Assembly (NCBI GenBank): GCA_946886405.1
Contig: CAMPIO010000082.1
Location: 1-15,538 of the forward strand
From: an uncultured Pseudoxanthomonas sp.
GTDB lineage: Bacteria > Pseudomonadota > Gammaproteobacteria > Xanthomonadales > Xanthomonadaceae
Direction of reading: 5' to 3'
Length of the DNA: 15,538 bases
Position numbers and translations under genes: made by a program. Positions 6,184 to 13,476 of the stretch are shown piece after piece (position 1 is the first letter of the stretch; the number at the start of each line of letters is the position of its first letter). Below the pieces are notes generated by a model. That model was not told where the DNA came from and did no database searches. It was given only the letters and a program-made list of their open reading frames with translations.

Positions 6184-8355
6184 ATGCCCGCCACGCCACC
6201 GCCCCTTCCCACCTCCGGCAACCAGCTCGTCGAGCTGTTGCGCGGTGCGATGCAAGCGCCGCTGGAGGCCGCCTTCGCCGACGTGGTGGATGGCCTGCGG
6301 CAGCCGATGCTGGACCGTCTGGAACAGAGCGAGGTGGACCGCGGTCCGTATCTCGATGGCCTGCTGGCGTTGCGTGAACGTCGCGAGGCCATCCTGCGAG
6401 GATTCCGCGAGGACCTCGATGCCGCGTGGCTGGCGGCGGCCACCGGCGACCAGGCGCCGGCCCAGTTCGGTGCGGAGAAGGCCGGGACCAGCCTTGGCCT
6501 GGTCGAAGAGGACGAACTGGACGTGCGCCTGGCCACCGAACATCTCGCCGAGGTGATCGCGCGCGAGTGGCAGGCCGAACTGTTGCGCTTGAATGGCTAC
6601 CTGACCTGGCTGGACATGGGCATCCGGCTGGATCCCGGCCTCGGTCCCTATTCGCCGGCACGCATCGCGATGGCGGCCTATCACGGGTTCGCGCGAGCCG
6701 CGCTGCCGGGCAACGTGCGGGCGCTGGCCATGCAGTGCTGTGGACGGGAGCTGGTCGAACTGGTCGGGCCGATCTACGAATCCATGCACGCAAGGCTGGT
6801 CCGCAGGCTGGGCGCGCAGGACAACACGTCGCCACGGATGCGCCGGGCGCAGGCGATTCCCGCGGCGGGCGACGAGGCAACCAGCGAACCGGACTGGATG
6901 ACGCGCTTCTTCGTATCCTGGGACCACGGCGATGCGGACGTGGCGGCCGGAGCGGTGGAGGCCGCATCGCTGCCGCCCGCGTTGCACCACCTGCTGGAAG
7001 AATCCCGGCTGCAGCGCGCCCGCAGCCAGGGCGTCACCCGGGCGGCAGTGCGGACGTCGCTGTCGCAGCGCGAACTGATCGTCGCACTGACGCTGCTGCA
7101 GATTGCGCCCGCCGAGGTGCATGCGGAGATCCTTGCCCGCCCGGACCGGCTGCAGGCGGCGTTCAAGCAGCAGATCTTCCTGCAGGCCGCGCAGTTGGGC
7201 GTCGCGCCGGAGGCGGTGGCGATCTCCGAGGCGGACGAAAACGTCGTCGACCTTGTCGGCATGCTGTTCGAAGTGGTGTTCCGGGAAAGCCATCTGACCA
7301 CCGAGCAGATCCACTTGCTGGGCCGGTTGATGGCGCCGATGACCAAAGTGGCCCTGCAGGACCGGAAACTGTTCCTGCAGGCGAGCCATCCGGCCCGTCG
7401 TCTGCTCAACGTGCTGGTGGACGCGTGCGACGGCAACCCCGGGCAGACGGAGTCCCAGCGCCTGCTTCTGGAGAAAGTGAAGGACACCGTGCAGCGGCTG
7501 GTCGCGGATTTCGACGAAAGCCAGTCGGTGTTCCGCGTGGCGCGGGCGGAATTCAACGATTTCTACGCGCGCTATCGCGGCGAGGCGGAACAGGTCGAGC
7601 AGGCGCTCGCGGCGGAACAGCAGGCGAAGGATGCGGAAGCGGATCTGCTGGCGCAGTTCGCCTCGCAGTTGGAAGCGCGCCTGCAGCAGCACGATGTCCC
7701 GGGCCCGATGCGGCGGCTCCTGCAGGAAGGCTGGCCCGCGTATGCCGCGCGCATGCAGGGGCTGGGCAAGCCCAAGGCAGCGCCGATGATGCTGGATGGC
7801 CTGCTGCAGGCCATCGTCGATGCGCACGTCCGCGACGATGTGCGCAACTGGCATGCGGCGATGGATTGGCTGCAGCCCATGTGGATGGCATCGGGCCAGT
7901 CGCGTGCCGACATCGCGACACTGCGCGAGCGCTTGTTCGAGGCGCTGGTGACCCCGCAAGCGGCGGCCACGACCGAGGTTTTCGTCGACGCGCCTGCACC
8001 CGTCGCGTCGGCGCCGTTGCTGCCAGGGTTGCTGGAAACGCACGAGTGGGTCGAAGGGCTTGAGCATCTCGACCCGGTGATGACGGACTATTTCCAGCAA
8101 CTGCGCGAAGGCAGCTGGCTGGACTTCGTCGACAAGGACCATCGCGTGCAGGCGGGCCGGCTGAGCTGGATCAGCCCGTTCTCGCGCCGCATGATGTTCG
8201 TCAGCCGCTCCGGGTCGCGCATCTGCGTGGCCTCAGTGCAGGAACTGGTGGTGATGGCGCAGCTCGGACGCGTGCGCATGCACCGCGACGAAGATGCGTT
8301 CTACAGCGCCATGCAGGGCGTGGTCGACCGCTTGGCCACGCCGGCACAGGCTTGA
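6184..8355 (+). CDS. DUF1631 protein, copy A
   Basis: A large soluble protein (723 residues from this start) of the DUF1631 family, function unknown. Blocks shared with copy B give the family: LSQRE (293-297), VDLVGMLF (355-362), HPARRLLN (402-409), a charged, helical, probably coiled-coil segment (about 442-502), and a C-terminal domain from GSWLDFVDKDHRVQAG (643-658) through LSWISPFSRRMMFVSRSG to the end, resembling a degenerate PilZ fold. No signal peptide or membrane span. The frame also opens with an ATG at 6085, but the extra 33 codons use many A/T-ending codons (TTA, TCA, GCA, CCA, CAA), unlike the gene body, so I start at 6184; neither start has a good ribosome site. Transcription probably comes from 6031-6059. 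Confidence 0.85.
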   Translation: MPATPPPLPTSGNQLVELLRGAMQAPLEAAFADVVDGLRQPMLDRLEQSEVDRGPYLDGLLALRERREAILRGFREDLDAAWLAAATGDQAPAQFGAEKAGTSLGLVEEDELDVRLATEHLAEVIAREWQAELLRLNGYLTWLDMGIRLDPGLGPYSPARIAMAAYHGFARAALPGNVRALAMQCCGRELVELVGPIYESMHARLVRRLGAQDNTSPRMRRAQAIPAAGDEATSEPDWMTRFFVSWDHGDADVAAGAVEAASLPPALHHLLEESRLQRARSQGVTRAAVRTSLSQRELIVALTLLQIAPAEVHAEILARPDRLQAAFKQQIFLQAAQLGVAPEAVAISEADENVVDLVGMLFEVVFRESHLTTEQIHLLGRLMAPMTKVALQDRKLFLQASHPARRLLNVLVDACDGNPGQTESQRLLLEKVKDTVQRLVADFDESQSVFRVARAEFNDFYARYRGEAEQVEQALAAEQQAKDAEADLLAQFASQLEARLQQHDVPGPMRRLLQEGWPAYAARMQGLGKPKAAPMMLDGLLQAIVDAHVRDDVRNWHAAMDWLQPMWMASGQSRADIATLRERLFEALVTPQAAATTEVFVDAPAPVASAPLLPGLLETHEWVEGLEHLDPVMTDYFQQLREGSWLDFVDKDHRVQAGRLSWISPFSRRMMFVSRSGSRICVASVQELVVMAQLGRVRMHRDEDAFYSAMQGVVDRLATPAQA

Positions 8356-8383
8356 ATGTGACAGCGTCGCCCCCATGCAAGCG

Positions 8384-8414
8384 GCGTGCCGCAACGGTTT
8401 TCTGCGCGGCACGC
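8384..8414 (+). terminator. Strong inverted repeat after DUF1631 copy A (possible terminator)
   Basis: Perfect 9-bp arms GCGTGCCGC (8384-8392) and GCGGCACGC (8406-8414) enclose a 13-nt loop, 29 nt after the stop of copy A. G-T and C-G pairs can extend the stem outward by a few bases. No U-tract follows, so it is not a classical intrinsic terminator; it may slow polymerase or protect the 3' end. Confidence 0.35.
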
Positions 8415-8542
8415 TGTTGCGCAGCGTCAAACTGCTGAGGCCATCACGGTAGTCCTTCGGCCGGATTTCCTACGATGTCGCTGCGGATCCCCGTCCGCAT
8501 CCCCCCACTCCCTTTCGCCCTCCCGGGCGGGGAACCCTGCGC

Positions 8543-10870
8543 ATGTCGAACGTCCCCAACATCGCCGACCGCCCCGGGCGCGACACGCGCCTGCTGGAGC
8601 AGGCACGCGACGCCGCGATCCCGCCGCTGGTGGATGCGTTCGCGGTCGCGCTGGGGCGTTTCGACGATGCCCTGTTCGACCGCGCGGAGCGCGCCGGTCC
8701 CTCCCAGATGGCCTTCCTCGACGCCATGCGCGAGCTGCGCCGTCGCCGTGACGACATCATCGGGCGCTTTCGCGCGCAGTTGCAGCGCTCATGGAAGGCC
8801 TTCGACGCCGGCCAGCCCGTGCCGAGCGAGCGGGTGTTCCTGGAATCGGCCGCAGACACGCTCAGCCTGGTCTCCGAACAGGAGCTCGAATCGCGCCTGG
8901 CCGTGCGCAACTTCGCCAGCGTCATCATGCGCGACTGCAAGCCCGTGCTCGCGCGGCTGGACCGTCGGCTGGGATGGATTGCAGGGGATATCGCACTGGA
9001 TGCCGACCTCAACCCGATCGGTCCCGAGCATATCGGTGTAGCCGTGCATCAGGCGTTCGCCGCGTGCGACCTGGCGCCCGATGTCCGGCTGGTGGTGGTC
9101 AAGCTGTGCGAGCGCGACTTCGTGCCCGCCATCGCGCGCATCTACGCCGCGCTCGACCAGCGCCTGATGCAGGTGGGCGTGATGCCGGAACTGCCGGCAC
9201 GCCGCGCCCCGGCGCCGGCTTCCGCCGCCGCCGCGGAGCAGGAGCTCGACGGAGTCGCCGATGGCGGGAGCGATGGCGAAGAGCCGGGCGCGCCGGCCTG
9301 GGCGGCACGCTTCCTCAACCGCATGGCAGGTGTCAGCCGCGGACTGCAAGCCAGCCAGCCAGGATCCGTGCCGAGCGGATTCGGCGACGTACCGCCCGGC
9401 TACGCGTCGGGCCCGGGTGCACAGGGCGTGCTGCTGGAAGCGCTGCACCACCTGCTGCAGGAATCACGTCGCGGCCGCGATGCCGGCGATGCGCCGCAAG
9501 CCCGTGTGGCGGACCCGCGCCAGCGCGATCTGTCGCAGCGCGAAATGCTGTCGGTACTGTCGCTGCTGCAGGCCTCGCCCAGCGCGACCTTGCGCGCCGC
9601 GATCGGCGACACCGGCGAGTCGCTGTCGCAGCGGCTAAAGAATGAAGTCCTGAGCAGCGCCACGCAGCTCGGGGTGGATCCGTCGCAGGCGCGCCTCGCG
9701 CCGGTCGACGAAGATGCCATCGACCTGGTCGGCATGCTGTTCGACGTCATGCTGGACGAACGCGACCTGGAAGGCCGGCCGCGTGAATTGATCGGACGCT
9801 TGGTCGTTCCGTTCGTGAAGGTGGCGCTGCTGGATCGCCGCATGTTCGTGCAGAAGACCCATCCGGCGCGCCGCCTGCTCAACGTGCTGGCCGAGGCCTG
9901 CGAAGGCAACAACGGCGAAAGCGCTGCCGAGCGCACGCTGCTGACCAAGGTCGAGGAAGTCGTCGACCGCCTGGTTGCCGAGTTCAACGAGAACCTCGCG
10001 ATCTTCCTGACCCTGGAGGAGGAATTCCGCGCGTACCTCGAGCAGCACCGCCGCCGCATCGAGATCGCCGAGCGCCGGGCTGCCGAGATCCAGCGCGGCC
10101 AGGAGCGTCTGGAAGCGGCGCGTGCGCGCATGACCTCCGAACTGGACGAACGCCTGTCGGATCGCCGCGTGCCGCAGGCCATCGAGGATTTCCTGCGCCA
10201 GCCGTGGGCGCACCACGTCACCATGACCGTCCTGCGCGAAGGCGATGAAGGCGACGGCCTGCGCGAATCGCTGGCGCTCGCCGATGGCCTGCTCGAGGAA
10301 CTGACCGAGGCGCAGCGCCACGTGGTCGGCAAGCCCTGGCTGCAGGCGTGGCGCGCGCAGATGCTGAAGGTGTTCGCCAGCGTCGGCATGAACCAGGATG
10401 CCGCGGCCGGCGCGGTGGATGCGCTGCACGACACCCTGCAGGCCGTCGCCGCCGCGCGTCCGGACCTCGAGCGCGCGTTGCCCGAGCTGCCGCAGGTCGT
10501 CCTGCCCAAGCCCGTCATGGACGAAGAGAGCGCGTCCATCCAGTTGGTCGGCGGGGCGGATACGCTCGACTTCGACCACAGCGATGCGGACCATTTCCGC
10601 GGCCTGCCCATTGGCACGTGGCTGGACTTCATTGACAAGGACAACAAGGTGCAGGCGGGCAAGCTGTCGTGGGTCAGCCCCATCTCCTCGCGCCTGCTGT
10701 TCGTCAACCGTCGCGGCGTACGCTTCTGCGTCGCCTCGCCTGAGGAACTGGCCGTGATGGTGCGGCTGGGCCGCCTGCGCACCCACCAGAGCGAAGACGC
10801 GTTCGACAGCGCCATGCAGGGTGTCATCGAGCGTCTGGAACCGACATCCTCGGCCGCTGCGCCAGCCTGA
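8543..10870 (+). CDS. DUF1631 protein, copy B
   Basis: A 775-residue paralogue of the gene before it, same strand, 187 nt downstream. The blocks recur in the same order: LSQRE (330-334), IDLVGMLF (393-400), HPARRLLN (440-447), then an Arg/Glu-rich segment (about 481-537) predicted as coiled coil, and the PilZ-like end from GTWLDFIDKDNKVQAG (691-706) with LSWVSP, LLFVNRRG and SAMQGVIERL. Spacing differs from copy A by 37-38 residues in the first half and 48 near the end, so the copies have diverged by several indels: an old duplication. An insertion near 215-260 (alanine/proline, then acidic) is a flexible linker absent in copy A. Soluble and cytoplasmic by sequence. Function unknown; a cyclic-di-GMP or surface-motility role would be an inference from the PilZ-like end only. 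Confidence 0.88.
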   Translation: MSNVPNIADRPGRDTRLLEQARDAAIPPLVDAFAVALGRFDDALFDRAERAGPSQMAFLDAMRELRRRRDDIIGRFRAQLQRSWKAFDAGQPVPSERVFLESAADTLSLVSEQELESRLAVRNFASVIMRDCKPVLARLDRRLGWIAGDIALDADLNPIGPEHIGVAVHQAFAACDLAPDVRLVVVKLCERDFVPAIARIYAALDQRLMQVGVMPELPARRAPAPASAAAAEQELDGVADGGSDGEEPGAPAWAARFLNRMAGVSRGLQASQPGSVPSGFGDVPPGYASGPGAQGVLLEALHHLLQESRRGRDAGDAPQARVADPRQRDLSQREMLSVLSLLQASPSATLRAAIGDTGESLSQRLKNEVLSSATQLGVDPSQARLAPVDEDAIDLVGMLFDVMLDERDLEGRPRELIGRLVVPFVKVALLDRRMFVQKTHPARRLLNVLAEACEGNNGESAAERTLLTKVEEVVDRLVAEFNENLAIFLTLEEEFRAYLEQHRRRIEIAERRAAEIQRGQERLEAARARMTSELDERLSDRRVPQAIEDFLRQPWAHHVTMTVLREGDEGDGLRESLALADGLLEELTEAQRHVVGKPWLQAWRAQMLKVFASVGMNQDAAAGAVDALHDTLQAVAAARPDLERALPELPQVVLPKPVMDEESASIQLVGGADTLDFDHSDADHFRGLPIGTWLDFIDKDNKVQAGKLSWVSPISSRLLFVNRRGVRFCVASPEELAVMVRLGRLRTHQSEDAFDSAMQGVIERLEPTSSAAAPA

Positions 10871-10905
10871 GCGATCCCGCCCCGCGCGGCCTTGCCGCGC
10901 TCTGT

Positions 10906-10911
10906 TAGCAT
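10906..10911 (+). promoter_or_regulatory. Candidate -10 box of pntAA
   Basis: TAGCAT lies 33 nt before the pntAA start, giving a leader of about 27 nt that contains a GAGGGG ribosome site (10935-10940). No -35 box is convincing. It resembles the other TAnnnT boxes in the window. Confidence 0.38.
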
Positions 10912-10944
10912 CGCGGCACGGATGACCTAACGGCGAGGGGCGCA

Positions 10945-12039
10945 ATGGCGGTCGAAGTTCGGGTACTGAAGGAAACCGCTGCAGGCGAACGCCGCGTGGC
11001 CGCGACGCCGGAAACCGTGCGAAAGCTCATCGCCGCTGGCGCGCGCGTGACCGTGGAGCAAGGCGCGGGCGAGGGCGCAGGCTTTGTCGACAGCGCGTAC
11101 ACCGAGGCAGGTGCCGAACTCGTGGACGATCAGGGCCGCGCCAGCGCGGATCTGTTGCTGTGCGTGCAGCCGCCGTCCGCCGACGTCATCGAGGGTTTCA
11201 AACGTGGCGCTACGCTGGTGGGCGTGCTGCAGCCCGCCGCCGATCCGGCGCGCGCTGCCGCGCTGCAGGCGAGCGGTATCCAGGCGTTCCCGCTGGAACG
11301 GCTGCCGCGCACGACGCGCGCGCAGGCGATGGACGTACTGAGTTCGCAAGCGGGCATGGCCGGCTACAAGGCGGTGCTGATCGCCGCGCAGCTGGCGCCG
11401 CGCTTCTTCCCCATGCTGACCACGGCGGCCGGCACCATCCGCCCGTCCAAAGTGCTGATCGTCGGCGCCGGCGTCGCCGGCCTGCAGGGCGTCGCGACCG
11501 CCAAGCGCCTCGGCGCGCAGGTCGAAGGCTTCGACGTGCGGCCGGAGACACGCGAGCAGATCGAATCGCTGGGCGGCAAGTTCCTCGACCTGGGCGTCAG
11601 TGCGGCGGGCGAGGGCGGTTACGCGCGCCAGCTGACGGAGGAAGAACGCGCGCTGCAGCAGCAGCGCCTGGCCGATCACCTGCGGGGCATCGACGTGGTG
11701 GTCTGCACGGCCGCCGTGCCGGGGCGTCCTGCGCCGAAGATCATCACCACGACGATGGTGGAGGGCATGAAGCCCGGCAGCGTCATCGTCGACCTGGCGG
11801 CGGAAACCGGCGGCAACTGCGAACTGACCCGCCCGGGCGAGACCTATTCGCACAACGGCGTGACCGTCGCCGGTCCGCTGAACCTCGCCAGCCTGGGTGC
11901 AGTGCATGCCAGCGAGATGTACGCCCGCAACGTGCTGAACTTCGTCGCCCTGTTCGTCAGGGACGGCGCGCTGCAGTTCGACTGGGAGGATGAGTTGCTG
12001 GCGAAGACGCTCTGGCCGGAACGTCCGGCCGCCGACTGA
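10945..12039 (+). CDS. pntAA: NAD(P) transhydrogenase subunit alpha part 1 (soluble NAD(H)-binding domain I)
   Basis: The proton-translocating transhydrogenase passes hydride between NAD(H) and NADP(H), driven by the proton gradient, and is a main NADPH source. In the three-gene form PntAA is the peripheral NAD(H)-binding part. The 364 residues contain the RAQAMDVLSSQ loop (125-135), which contacts nicotinamide in this family, AGMAGYKAV (136-144), the Rossmann fingerprint GAGVAG (174-179), FDVRPETREQIESLGG (196-211), GGYARQ (224-229) and NNL-like PLNLAS (311-316). It resembles alanine dehydrogenase, but length and the RAQAMD loop support PntAA. The partner genes pntAB and pntB start about 1.9 kb downstream, separated by opposite-strand genes, so pntAA is not in a simple operon with them. 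The stop is 9 nt from that of the convergent DUF3106 gene. Confidence 0.95.
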   Translation: MAVEVRVLKETAAGERRVAATPETVRKLIAAGARVTVEQGAGEGAGFVDSAYTEAGAELVDDQGRASADLLLCVQPPSADVIEGFKRGATLVGVLQPAADPARAAALQASGIQAFPLERLPRTTRAQAMDVLSSQAGMAGYKAVLIAAQLAPRFFPMLTTAAGTIRPSKVLIVGAGVAGLQGVATAKRLGAQVEGFDVRPETREQIESLGGKFLDLGVSAAGEGGYARQLTEEERALQQQRLADHLRGIDVVVCTAAVPGRPAPKIITTTMVEGMKPGSVIVDLAAETGGNCELTRPGETYSHNGVTVAGPLNLASLGAVHASEMYARNVLNFVALFVRDGALQFDWEDELLAKTLWPERPAAD

Positions 12040-12062
12040 CGCGCAGCCTCAGCGTTCCGGCC
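12014..12062. repeat. 10-bp inverted repeat spanning two convergent gene ends
   Basis: GGCCGGAACG (12014-12023) and CGTTCCGGCC (12053-12062) are perfect inverted copies, 29 nt apart. One arm lies in the last codons of pntAA, the other in the last codons of the convergent DUF3106 gene, so both stop codons sit in or beside the hairpin. It could act as a bidirectional transcription barrier, although there is no T-tract. Both arms encode Pro-Glu-Arg in their own gene. Confidence 0.55.
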
Positions 12063-12498
12063 GTCGCTCGCGGTCACGATCACGTGGCGGCGGTGCGTTG
12101 TCGCGCATCCACGACTCGCGCTGTTCCGCCGTCATCTTCTTCCATTGCTCGCGCAATGCTTCGCGCTGCTCCGGGCCGAGCGTCTTCATGCGAGCGTAGA
12201 GTGCACGCGCATGGCGACGCTGGTCGGGGCTCATGCCTTCGAAACGTTTCATGCCGTGCCGCGCCTGCGCGCGCTGTTCCGGCGTCATCGCCTGCCAGCG
12301 CTCGGCGCGTTCGAGCATGCGGCCGCGATCTTCGGGCTCGCGGTTCCAGCGGTCGCGGACGGGCGCGATCAGTGCTTCGCGCTGTTGGGGCGTCAGCTTG
12401 TCCCAGGCCGGCAGCGGCGTGGGCGAAGCCTGCGCCAGCACGTGACCGCTGGTGAGCAGCGCGCCGAGGGCAAGGATGCGAAGGGCTGTGACCTTCAT
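12049..12498 (-). CDS. DUF3106 periplasmic protein
   Basis: A 149-residue secreted protein. Residues 1-22 are a signal peptide ending HVLA before Gln23. The mature part is highly charged and built of repeated helices each opened by a short motif: LTPQQR (35-40), MTPEQR (71-76), MSPDQR (89-94), LGPEQR (107-112), MTAEQR (122-127). This is the DUF3106 pattern and recalls the LTxxQ motif of Spy/CpxP-type periplasmic proteins; that kinship is inferred. The tail is a very basic RDRDRERRPER segment. The gene overlaps the DUF3619-like gene by ATGA (12495-12498) and has a GGAG ribosome site inside it, so it belongs to the sigma-factor operon. By context it may be the periplasmic sensor or a target of that sigma factor. 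Confidence 0.85.
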   Translation of the reverse strand: MKVTALRILALGALLTSGHVLAQASPTPLPAWDKLTPQQREALIAPVRDRWNREPEDRGRMLERAERWQAMTPEQRAQARHGMKRFEGMSPDQRRHARALYARMKTLGPEQREALREQWKKMTAEQRESWMRDNAPPPRDRDRERRPER

Positions 12499-12887
12499 GG
12501 GGTCGACTCCATGGCAAGTGGCTGTGCGTCGGCGGATGCCAGCCAGAGGTAGAGATCGGGATCTTCATCGAACGCACTGGCCACGCCCAGTTCGTCCGTG
12601 GCGATGTCGCCCTCGGCCTGACTGGCGGAGGTGATCGTCGTCGTCGAGGGGGTGGCGCCCGGGGTGTGGGGCAGCCATTGCAGCCCCACGCCGACGGCCA
12701 GCACGGCGGAAAAAGCCGTTGCCATCAGCCAGCGACCACGGTGTCGCGCGTCTGCAGGCGTGGTGGCGTGCTGCTGGGCGTCGTGGCGGGCACGCCGCAA
12801 TCGCATCAGCGTCTGCGGCGATACCTGCGCCAGCGAAGCCTGGTGCAGGCGACGCGCGTGCTGGTCGATGTCATGGGCGGGGTTCAT
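12495..12887 (-). CDS. DUF3619-like single-span membrane protein, candidate anti-sigma factor
   Basis: A 130-residue protein with an N-terminal basic helical part (1-50, including LMRLRRARHDAQQH at 27-40), one membrane helix (about 53-70, LMATAFSAVLAVGVGLQW region) and a C-terminal acidic periplasmic part ending in EDPDLYLWLASAD (108-120). Size, layout and neighbours match DUF3619, which I know from sigma/DUF3619/DUF3106 gene sets in proteobacteria. The cytoplasmic N-part followed by one membrane helix is the general design of ECF anti-sigma factors, but no zinc-binding HxxxCxxC motif is present, so anti-sigma activity is inferred from context. It overlaps both neighbours by 4 nt (ATGA), with GAGGA of the sigma gene serving as ribosome site. 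Confidence 0.75.
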   Translation of the reverse strand: MNPAHDIDQHARRLHQASLAQVSPQTLMRLRRARHDAQQHATTPADARHRGRWLMATAFSAVLAVGVGLQWLPHTPGATPSTTTITSASQAEGDIATDELGVASAFDEDPDLYLWLASADAQPLAMESTP

Positions 12888-13453
12888 CGGAATTCCTCAA
12901 GTTGCCTTTGCAGGGCCTCGCGCGCGCGGGACAGATGGGTTTTCACCGATCCCTCCGAACAGCCCATCGCGCGTGCGGTGTCGGCCACATCCAGTTCTTC
13001 CAGCACGCGCAGGGTAAACGCCTCGCGCTGGCGCGCGGGCAGTCCGCGCAATGCCTGCACGAGGCGGCTGTACGCCTCGCGCTGATCGTGTGCCTGTGCG
13101 GGGCCTGCGCCCTGGTCGGGTGCCCAGTCCACCGGTCCTTCATCGCCGCGATCGCCCGTGGGCAGCAGCCAGCGCAGGCGGAAGCCGGCGCGGCGCTGCA
13201 GATCGACGATGCGCCGGCGCAGGATGCTCCAGAACAGGGGCGACCATTCCGCAGCCGGCCGCTCGCGATAACCCAGCATCTTCATCATCGCGTCCTGCAC
13301 CGCGTCCAGCGCGTCCTCGCGGTGGCGCAGGCCGGCTTCGGCGAAGCGGAACGCGCGCGGCCCGATGTCGGCCAGGAACAGCTCGATCGTCGCCGCCAGC
13401 GGGGCGGGCGACGACGTGTCAGGCGACGGACTCGGGGCGGTGCTCACCAACAT
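12884..13453 (-). CDS. RNA polymerase sigma-70 factor, ECF type
   Basis: A 189-residue sigma factor with only regions 2 and 4, which directs RNA polymerase to a small regulon, usually for an envelope stress. Region 2 covers about 31-88 (AGLRHREDALDAVQDAMMKM, then SPLFWSILRRRIVDLQRR). Region 4 covers about 133-183 with the helix-turn-helix LDVADTARAMGCSEGSVKTH (154-173). A glycine/aspartate-rich linker (100-123) joins them. The first ATG (13453) lies directly against a TAAGCT box with no ribosome site; a GTG two codons later (13447) would be correctly placed for a leaderless start. The stop overlaps the start of the DUF3619-like gene by ATGA. Regulon and signal cannot be read from sequence. 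Confidence 0.93.
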   Translation of the reverse strand: MLVSTAPSPSPDTSSPAPLAATIELFLADIGPRAFRFAEAGLRHREDALDAVQDAMMKMLGYRERPAAEWSPLFWSILRRRIVDLQRRAGFRLRWLLPTGDRGDEGPVDWAPDQGAGPAQAHDQREAYSRLVQALRGLPARQREAFTLRVLEELDVADTARAMGCSEGSVKTHLSRAREALQRQLEEFR

Positions 13454-13459
13454 AGCTTA
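13454..13459 (-). promoter_or_regulatory. Candidate -10 box of the sigma-factor operon
   Basis: TAAGCT on the minus strand directly precedes the annotated ATG and is 6 nt from the alternative GTG at 13447. A GGTTGA hexamer lies 17 nt upstream and overlaps the stop of the repeat-protein gene. The pair is weak, and read-through from the upstream gene is equally possible. Confidence 0.28.
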
Positions 13460-13476
13460 GCGGTCGCTGCCGTGAA

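Noticed and set aside
6109..8142. Long antisense open frame (677 codons) over DUF1631 copy A, with a similar one over copy B at 9400-10945
   Set aside because: High-GC genes produce long antisense frames. These show no recognisable motifs, and the plus-strand frames have conserved DUF1631 blocks.
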